The position numbers were made by a program, and so were the translations under genes. Shown one piece after another: positions 56,510-64,000 of a stretch of 64,000 bases of DNA. Each line of letters starts with the position of its first letter. Position 1 is the first letter of the stretch. The notes below the pieces were generated by a model that was not told the origin of the DNA, made no database searches, and was given only the letters and a program-made list of their open reading frames with translations. The DNA comes from Cymodocea nodosa (Eukaryota > Streptophyta > Magnoliopsida > Alismatales > Cymodoceaceae): contig CM072345.1 in the NCBI GenBank assembly GCA_036874045.1, positions 3,993,501 to 4,057,500 of the forward strand. Reading direction: 5' to 3'.

Positions 56510-58780
56510 TTATCGACCTCTCCTAAGTATATCACTTATAGCATTACATATTTTATCTCCTAGATGCCTAATATCATTTCTGATGTCGTTAAGCACTGCA
56601 TCTAAGTCAGGAGGTAGCAGGGTTTGCTGTTCTGCTTGAACTGAATAACTTTGTTGTTGTTGTTGTTGTATATAGTCTGTATTAGGTTGTTGTTGTTGTT
56701 GTCGTTGAGGTTTTTGCATGGCTTGGAATTTTTGCAAATCTTTGACACTAAATGCTCTCATGCCCTTAGTTTCAGAGGGCCAGTCAGATAAAGTCAATTG
56801 GCTTGCAAGGATTCTACATACAGCATCACCATAAAATAACTTTGAACTCATATGCTGTAATTGAGACATAAAAACATCAAACCAATTTATTTGAAGTCTA
56901 TTCAGCAGGCCATAAGTTGCGTATAAACAGCTTCTGCTGACTTCCAAATTGTGTCCAACTCTCTGAAATAAATTTGCATGCAATATATTTGCAATAAATC
57001 TTGCCTCTGCATTCAGATTTTCCACTAATCTCATTTCAGAATATAAATCTGGAATTTTTGATAAAGACCAAATGTTCCATTCCAGTTGTCTTATTATGTC
57101 AAATCTATTGGTAACAACAACACCTTCATTCTTTAATCCTAAAACTTCAAAAATTAACTCAGGAGACAATATAAACTCCTGTTCATTTATTTGAGTTTTC
57201 AGAAAATTTCCATTCTTGACCAGATTACTATAAAAAGCTGCAATAAGCTCCGTGTATTGCTTCCATTTCATTCCTACTGGCAAGAATTTAATGAGGCCTT
57301 GAAACTCAAACAGATCTCTTATTTCCATCAAATTTCTGAATTTTATTGGACGAGCATGCAGAATCTGACATGTAATGAGATTATTGTATTTCTACAATAC
57401 TTCTTGAGATCTAAAATGAATTGCATTACCTTGAATTTTTAATATTGTACACAAAGAAGGTGATACCTCAAGCCGTGATTCAGAGTTTAATTCATCTTTA
57501 GGAACCTCTTCTTCAAAATGAATGTCATGTTGTTCCTCTTCCAAAATATTATCTTGAAGCTGCTTAGGTAAGCTTGATTCTTCAGCTTCAACAGTGTTAG
57601 GAACATTGTCAATATGCTCAACATTCATCTATTCAGTTTCTATAGAATGTTTAGAGTACAATTTTTCCACAAATTCTACAGCCGGTGTATCTGTCTGTAA
57701 TTGTTCATTTTGTTCAACAGATAATTCCATTGATTCATGCTGTGAATTCTCAGACTCTACTTCTATAGATTTTGAAGAAGGCTAGTTAACTTTTAGCTCT
57801 TCTAGAGTCTTAACAATTTCAATATCTGCTACTCTAGACAATTCAGCCTTTGAACTAGTTACTGCTTCAACATTGTCAACTATATTTGCAATAACTTGTT
57901 CAATGTCAGGTGCCTGATGCTCTGATTTGTCAATTTCTACATCATCAGGACTTGTACTAATAGAAAAACTTGAGCTCATATTTGACTTGGATTTCTTCTC
58001 AAGTTTTCTAGCAAGGGAAAATAAAGTCTCATTATCTTCATCAGTTTTAGTGTGTTCAGAATTGATGAGTTTATCAGATGCACAATAAGGTACAATGTCT
58101 AGACATACGTTGTCCTTTGGAAATAAATTTTCATCTGATTTTCCTTTTTCAATAGACTTTGTTTCCTTAGACATAATTTTTCTGACTTTCCTTCTTTTAT
58201 AACATTTCTGTTTCTCCTTTTCAAGTATTGTTGTTTTCTTTTCAAATTGCTCCATAAAAGTTTTCTGCTTTAATTCTTCTAAGGCACTTTCTATTGCAAC
58301 GGCCTTTCGAAGACTGTCAACTTTTGTTTTGTCTACAGCAATATCTGATTCTACTTGTTTTGAATATAAAGGAGTAGGGATAGCTGATTCATGCTCTTCC
58401 TTAAATGCATGTAGTCTTGTACCGTTTATAGGAGTTTGAGGAGTTCTATTTGATGAACCTACACCTTTTTCCAAATATTTTGCATACTGTTCCAAAAATG
58501 CAATCTCAGCACATTTCATTTTGTATTCTCTATCATATTTACTTCGAATACCCATGTATGTAATACTTGCATCAGTATGTTGAAGTTCTTGTCTAATTTC
58601 ATCTAATATATTCTGAGAAAAGAAGTAATCTCTATAAAGTTCTTCTAACCTTTTGTCCACTCGAAATATTTTCTTGAACCAAGTACGTGGAACTTCATCA
58701 TTCTATATTTCTTTTCCTTTTGCATCTCTTCTGCTTTTGCCTTTTCCTCTGCCACGACCTTTGTAGAACTTGGAGACCAT
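56510..58780 (-). pseudogene. CopB-2 third ORF (env-position ORF)
   Basis: ATG at 58780 (MVSKFYKGRG) by comparison with CopB-1. 757 codons in one frame with four internal TAG codons (58705, 57784, 57631, 57394; first base on minus strand) and no frameshift. Order of regions as in CopB-1: basic N-terminus, DEIRQELQHTDASITYMGIR helix, acidic middle, conserved block with VLGLKNEGVVV and ARFIANILHANLFQRV, poly-Gln (QRQQQQQP and IQQQQQQS) and tail IRNDIRHLGDKICNAISDIL. The TAG at 57784 (N-stop-P) is at the same codon as in CopB-1. Role unknown. Confidence 0.9.
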
Positions 58781-60367
58781 CGTCGCAGGTTGTTATAGCA
58801 ACAAGCGGGAAAGATTTTCTTGACAAAGTTTACAAATAACCTAAGTCCCCATGTAATAAGTGTTTAAATAGGGTTTTTAGGCATATAACTCAACGTGAAG
58901 AGAAGTCGGGTTTAGAAATAAAATAAATATTGAATAAAGTTTTTTCAATCAAGGTACCTGAAATATTCAAGTATAACTCATTGAGTTAACTAACCAAACG
59001 AGTAAAACGCTGTCTAGAGGTAGTTTTACACGTTACCTTATCTAATATAACGTCTAGTTAGTACACTTAAACAAGTTTCGGATGCTTCCAACTAAAACGT
59101 TCCGAAAACAACACACATGCTAAACTTAACATAATCTTGAGAACATTTCAAACTATTTGAACATTTTGTCCTTTGAATCTAAAATAGTTTGTTTGTCTTT
59201 TTAAATTATTTCATCAAGATTTTAAGAGGACAGTAATTCAGATTAACTAAGATTTGTATTTTAAATTATATTAATCTGTTTTTGACATTTTTAATGCTCC
59301 CCCTACAAATATACTTCAAATATATTCAATCAAAATACAAAATATACTTGTAGTGACAATAGTTGTTAAGTATAACTATACTTTTACATTTTCTTTTCAG
59401 AGACTTCCGTTATCCTGACATCATCAAAAATGATTTCCAGAATCAATTCCTACTGTATATGAATCAAAACACAACTTTGAACTCAATTCGATTAATTCAA
59501 GCAGAATAAAAGAATGTATCTCAAATAAACATTTTCAAAAGTACTAATGTTGATTCAATAAATCAGTAGTCATATTGGTATAAACTATATGCGATTCAAA
59601 GATATCTGTAATTAACGAAACAACTTTTTCTTTTCAAAATAGTAAATATTGATAATTTTCTTTAAAAGTTAGTTTGAAAAGTTTGAATCATATAAGAGCT
59701 TTCTAATGTACCCGTGTAATGAGCTTTCAGTCAACAATCCCAGATCTGATCAGGACCTTAGGTTGCCAGATTTAAAGAATCCTTTTTCAGGACAAAAATC
59801 CTTTCATACCTATCTGCTCAAGTACAAAAGGCTCGTGATCAAACTAATCAATAAACTCTAAAAGATTTTTACTTTGTAAGCACTTTTCATTTTAAGCACA
59901 GTATATATGTATTCCATTAATACAGATGCAATAAAACACAAATCTCATACAATTTTTACTTCTATGATTGTACTGAAAATATGAATCAGTTTCAATAAGC
60001 TTATACTTTTGATTAAGAGTTTAAGATGAGTTACATATAACTTATTCTACAAGTTTAATCAATTAAGTCAAATTTTTGCATGATCATATACATTTTCCTT
60101 GATTCAAAGAAAACATTTAATCAAAATTTCAGAATGTCAAAAGTATTTAATGTTTTTCATTTACACTTCCACTTAAAATCGTAAAAACTATTAAAATTGA
60201 TAAACTACTTAAAATCAATAAGATACTACTATGATTTTACAATAAATACATAGTATCTTAAGCAGCAGTTTAGATATTACTTTAGATATTTATAATAAGT
60301 ATATAATATCTATGAGGTGAACAACATCATCAATAATATTTATCTTTTTATGTGGAGTTCAAGCATT
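58781..60367 (-). other. CopB-2 spacer between RNase H and third ORF
   Basis: Closely matches 35329-36884 in reverse; no ORF. The purine tract equivalent to that near 36388 reads TTGTAGGGGGAGCATTAA on the minus strand (near 59294-59311). Confidence 0.6.
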
Positions 60368-61038
60368 TTACACATCACATAGCCTACAAATACCTAAATT
60401 TAATCTAATGTTGCAAAATGTATTTTCGTCTAGAGGTTTTGTAAATATATCAGCTAATTGATTTTTACTAGACATAAATTCTAATTTAATTTTTCTTTTA
60501 ATTACGTTATCTCTTAGAAAATGATGTCTAACCTCTATATGTTTTGCTCTTGAATGTAATACAAGATTTTTGGAAAGATTTATTGCAGAACTACTGTCAC
60601 AATAAATCTCAGTTGTATCATAAGATAATCCCAAATCTTCTAAAGTTTGCCTTATCCACAGAATCTGAGTGCAACACAGTGCAGCAGCAACATATTCAGC
60701 TTCTATAGTAGAAAGTGCTACACAGTTTTGCTTTTTACTAAACCATCACACCAAATTATTTCCCAATAATTGACATGTGCCACTGCTAGTCTTTCTATTA
60801 CATTTAGATCTGCATAATCAGCATCAGTATATCCTATAAGATCTATTAAGCTATCCTTAGAATAATACAGTCTGAAATTTTTAGTTCCTTGTATATATCT
60901 AAATATTCTTTTAACTGCAATTAAGTGTGATTCTTTAGGATTAGATTGAAATCTAGCACAAACACACACAGCAAACATAATATCAGGTCTACTAGCAGTC
61001 AAATAAAGTAAAGAACCAATCATACTTCTGTATTTTCT
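60368..61038 (-). pseudogene. pol: CopB-2 RNase H
   Basis: Minus strand [17 protein letters not shown] then GYTDADYAD, where a frameshift occurs (SKSDRKS expected; DLNVIERL read). The original frame resumes with TIEAEY and YCDSSSAINLSKN through to ICRLCDV. A TAA at a Gln position separates it from the protease-RT piece. Better preserved active-site start (DADYA) than in CopB-1, but shifted. Confidence 0.9.
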
Positions 61039-62523
61039 TTAATCTATAGATTTTCCTATGTCATCAATATCTAACTTTAAAGTAGTACTCATAGGAGTTC
61101 GTCGAATCCTTGCATTATTAAAATTAAATTTCTTAAGCATTTCATCTGCATATTTTTCCTGATTTAAAAATATACTTTTATCTTTTATGACACTCAGCAA
61201 ATTAAATCCTAGGTTTTCTACATATAGTACATTCGAAATAATACAAGTAGGAGTTATTTGAACATTGCCCATACCTATGATTTTATCTTTGCTTTTGTTT
61301 CCAAATGTTACACTTCTTTTCATGGTATTTGTAAAATTTTGTAATAGACTTTTTTGTCCGATCATGTGACTTGACACTCCACTGTCCAAGATCCATTTTG
61401 ATGTTGTTTCCTCCTCAGACTTATCTGCCATGAAGCACACATGAGCAACGTCTTCTAACTCCTGTTCTCCTTCTGAATGTGAAGATTTTGATGCTGATTC
61501 CTCAAATTCAGACTCTTCAGACGTGTCATCCCAAGTGACCTTCAAAGCCTTTTTCTTGTAAAACTTTTTCTGAGTTTTCAGAGCTGTCTTCTTCTAATTT
61601 GTCCTACTTTGCTTTTCATTTTTCCTCATAGGACAATCTGGAGAAAGATGTCCAGGTTTCTTACAATTGTAACATACATACTTTCTAGATGAAGAATTCT
61701 TGTCATTCAATGATTTTGACGTTGAGGGTTTATCATTTTTGTTCCTTTGCTGTTTCCTAACTTTCCATGCTTTCTTGAATTTCCAAGTCAGCAAAATCAA
61801 ATCCTCGTCAGAATCAGTAGATATATCAGAATCTGAAATAATTTCGAAGGTTATTTCTTTCTTCATTTTTAGTTTGTTGTGACTCAGTGATTCATTTAAT
61901 TGAACTTCATAAGCTGTTAAATTTCCTATAAGTTCATTCATAGTATAAATATTTAAATCTCGTGATTCCTCAATTGATGTTACTTTCTAAGACCATTTAG
62001 AACTTAGGGATCTGAGAATTTTCCTCACCAAATCCTTCTGTTCAAAATTCTTTCCTAAACATTTTAAAGAGTTTATGATATCAAGAAATCTAGAAAACAT
62101 CTCAGCAATATTTTCGTCTTCATGCATCTTAAAGAGTTCATACTTATGAATCAACATATCTATTTTTGTCTCTTTAACTTGAGAAGTACCTTCATGTGAA
62201 ACTTCTAATGCATGCCACACCTCATAAGTAGATTTATATGCCGACACTTTACTGAAATGTTCATAACTCAATGCACAAAATAAAATATTTAAGCCCTTAG
62301 CATTCAAAGTTTCATTTTCTTTTTCAGTAATTGTCCAAGTATTATAAGGAGTAGTTAACGGAGTATATGGTTTAGAAATCATGAACCACAATTTGTGATC
62401 TATACTTTGAAGAAAAACAGTCATCCTATATTTCCAATATTCAAAATGTATTCCATCAAATAAAGGAGGACGATTAAGATTTTGGCCTTCATATAAAGAA
62501 AAATTACCATTTCCAGTAGCCAT
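61039..62523 (-). pseudogene. gag: CopB-2 gag-protease-RT fusion frame
   Basis: From ATG 62523 (MATGNGNFSLYEGQN) to 61039 there is one reading frame, 495 codons, with nonsense codons only at 61989 (KWS-stop) and near 61594 (SRTN-stop), both TAG at Gln positions. Regions: capsid; intact zinc knuckle CYNCKKPGHLSPDC; acidic region ending CFMADKSE; then directly protease EETTSKWILDSGVSSHM; ENLGFNLLSV; then RT C-terminus IFLNQEKYADEML. The join between KSE and EETT lies at 61414/61413 and removes precisely the segment 33132-34281 of CopB-1. The coiled coil and gag stop are therefore absent. Confidence 0.92.
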
Positions 62524-62708
62524 TTTACCTTAGATTTTTCAACCTATTTGATTTTAAACAGTCTAAAAACTTTAAACCAACTTGAGCTTTAAATCAATAG
62601 AGTTAAACGTATGCTTAGATATTAATTTCTGTTTAAAAACAAGGAAGGTAGAATAAGCAATGATATTAAATAAGTTGGTATCAATTTTATATCAAAGATT
62701 ATTAACAA

Positions 62709-62723
62709 AGCTCTGATACCACT
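62709..62723 (-). other. CopB-2 primer-binding site
   Basis: Minus strand AGTGGTATCAGAGCT after the 5' LTR end, identical to CopB-1. Confidence 0.92.
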
Positions 62724-64000
62724 TGTAGGATCGTATGGCTACACAGGAGAGGGGTGAATTGTGTATTTTTAATATTTACTGAAATATAATTGAAACTTTA
62801 AAACTCAAAAACAAGTCGAGACATTGTTTTCATAAAATCATTTTTATTCAAGGTTTCAATTACAATATACAATTCAATTCTCCTTAGAAATTGTAGATGC
62901 AATTATATTTTGATACCATGTATCATCTAAACAATTTCATAACTACAAATAGAGAAAACTAATTTGCGGAATTTAAAACTTTTCTCCCTGTTTGAGATCT
63001 TTCTTCTTCTTTTTCTTCTTCAGCAATTCTTCAGTGACGAATATCTTGTCTTTTCATGCTTCACCGAATTTGCTTTCTTCTGATACTTGAAATCTTTAGT
63101 GACAAAAATCTTACCTTTTTATGCTTCACTGAACTTTCTTCCACTTGAGAGATTTTTCCCGAAGAGGTGTTTTTGATCCCTGAAAAAGATTTTTCTTTTG
63201 GTGTGCAGGGATGGTTTGATCCTTGAAAAGATTTTTCTTTTTGTGTGCAAGGATAAATTGATCAATGAGAATTCTATGCCTTTTATACTGTATCTTCATT
63301 TCATACATATCCTTCACATTTAACCACTACCAGTTTTCCACTTCTCCACGTCTTTTCTTTTTCCTTCATCGAAACACACGTTCTAACCCACATTTATATT
63401 TCGAATTTTCTTTAATCATTAGTCTTGGATCTCTGAAAAATTTCCTGAAAATAAACTTTCTCGTCCAAAAGTTTTTCGTTAGTGTAATAAGAAGTCGTTA
63501 CTTTAATGTTAACTAAACGAGTAACACAAGTATATATATAACTTAACGTTTCTAACTTAACGAATTCCTCATGTGCTATTTCACCTGACAAGTACTGTAG
63601 CTAACTCAACGAACTAAGTTTGTGGTGTTATGCTATCTCAACAAACCATCTCTGTTGTGTTATGATAACTCAACGAACCATTTCCGTTGTGTTATGATAA
63701 CTCAACGAACCAATAATAAACAAATGTTTTTATAATAAGAATTTTACCACGTACAAAAATAACAACTTAAGTTTATAACGCTAACCTAACGCATTGCCTT
63801 AGTGTTCAATATAGCAACTCAACGCGTTTAGTTATGTTAACTTAACGAGTTAAACATGTACGCCTCACGTGATACAATACAACATTCGTAACTTATAACT
63901 TCACCACGTGTATAACACTAACTTAACGAGTTCATCTCTTCTTTTACTCACTAACTTAACGAGTTATCACGTGACCTATTTTAACCTTTAAGCATCTAAC
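62724..64000 (-). repeat. CopB-2 5' LTR, left part outside window
   Basis: Minus strand ends ACGATCCTACA at 62724. Contains TATAAAAGGC (63287-63278), two minisatellite units and the motif array from 63500 on; the remaining 300 or so bases of its start lie past the window. Confidence 0.93.

Larger units (their letters stand above)
54407..64000 (-). mobile_element. CopB-2, minus-strand non-autonomous Sirevirus (5' end outside window)
   Basis: Inserted in CopC-2 gag. From right to left: 5' LTR (from beyond 64000 to 62724), PBS, gag joined in frame to protease and RT C-terminus, RNase H, spacer, third ORF, two polypurine tracts, 3' LTR. Compared with CopB-1 it has the same protease-RT deletion and additionally lacks the candidate intron. 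The target duplication cannot be checked because the right end is outside. Confidence 0.93.

Overview
The window is plant nuclear DNA made almost entirely of nested, decayed LTR retrotransposons. No host gene, tRNA, rRNA, CRISPR array or bacterial feature was found. The evidence for a flowering plant is direct: Ty1/copia elements of the Sirevirus (SIRE/Maximus) type and Ty3/gypsy elements of the Athila type, both with a third ORF after pol, in AT-rich sequence with nonsense codons in nearly every ORF. It looks like heterochromatin; the species cannot be named. Family names used here are local: CopA, CopB, CopC and CopE (copia), GypG (Athila-like gypsy), LtrD (LTR-like elements on the minus strand).

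Layout. 1-2913: 5' part of CopA-1 (LTR end, PBS, gag, protease, integrase). 2914-4689: CopB LTR. 4741-7840: minus-strand GypG-3 (gag piece and 5' LTR), split by a solo CopB LTR (6039-7652). 7841-12338: half of a minus-strand CopB LTR, split by CopB-3 (8598-12315, target duplication TTATC), which keeps only the third ORF. 12339-13390: CopA-2 LTR and gag start. 13672-45483: GypG-1, an Athila-like element whose 5' LTR holds LtrD-1 (14781-26077), which itself holds CopC-1 (15720-25015, duplication CATTC). Its pol is split between RNase H and integrase by CopB-1 (30258-41200, duplication CTAGA). 46321-48786: CopE pol fragment. 48787-52338: LTR of GypG-2, split by LtrD-2 (49350-51116) and then by CopC-2 (from 52339). 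CopC-2 is broken in gag by minus-strand CopB-2 (54407 to beyond 64000).

How the parts work together. Each copia element has Sirevirus order: LTR, PBS TGGTATCAGAGC, gag (capsid, zinc knuckle, coiled coil), protease, integrase, RT, RNase H, spacer, third ORF, one or two AAAAAGGGGGAGA tracts, LTR. The GypG element has LTR, a tRNA-Asp type PBS, gag remnant, protease, RT, RNase H, integrase, third ORF.

Main observations. (1) CopB-2 lacks precisely a GT...AG segment that CopB-1 keeps between the gag zinc-knuckle region and protease. The same donor and acceptor arrangement, phase 0 and in frame, is visible in CopA-1 and CopC-1, which suggests a spliced Gag-protease RNA that was reverse transcribed. 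(2) The third ORF keeps one reading frame in three CopB copies despite many nonsense codons, while pol is deleted. (3) Copia and gypsy elements here share a homologous third ORF and a homologous stretch of LTR made of CGTTAAGTTA and CACGTG motifs.
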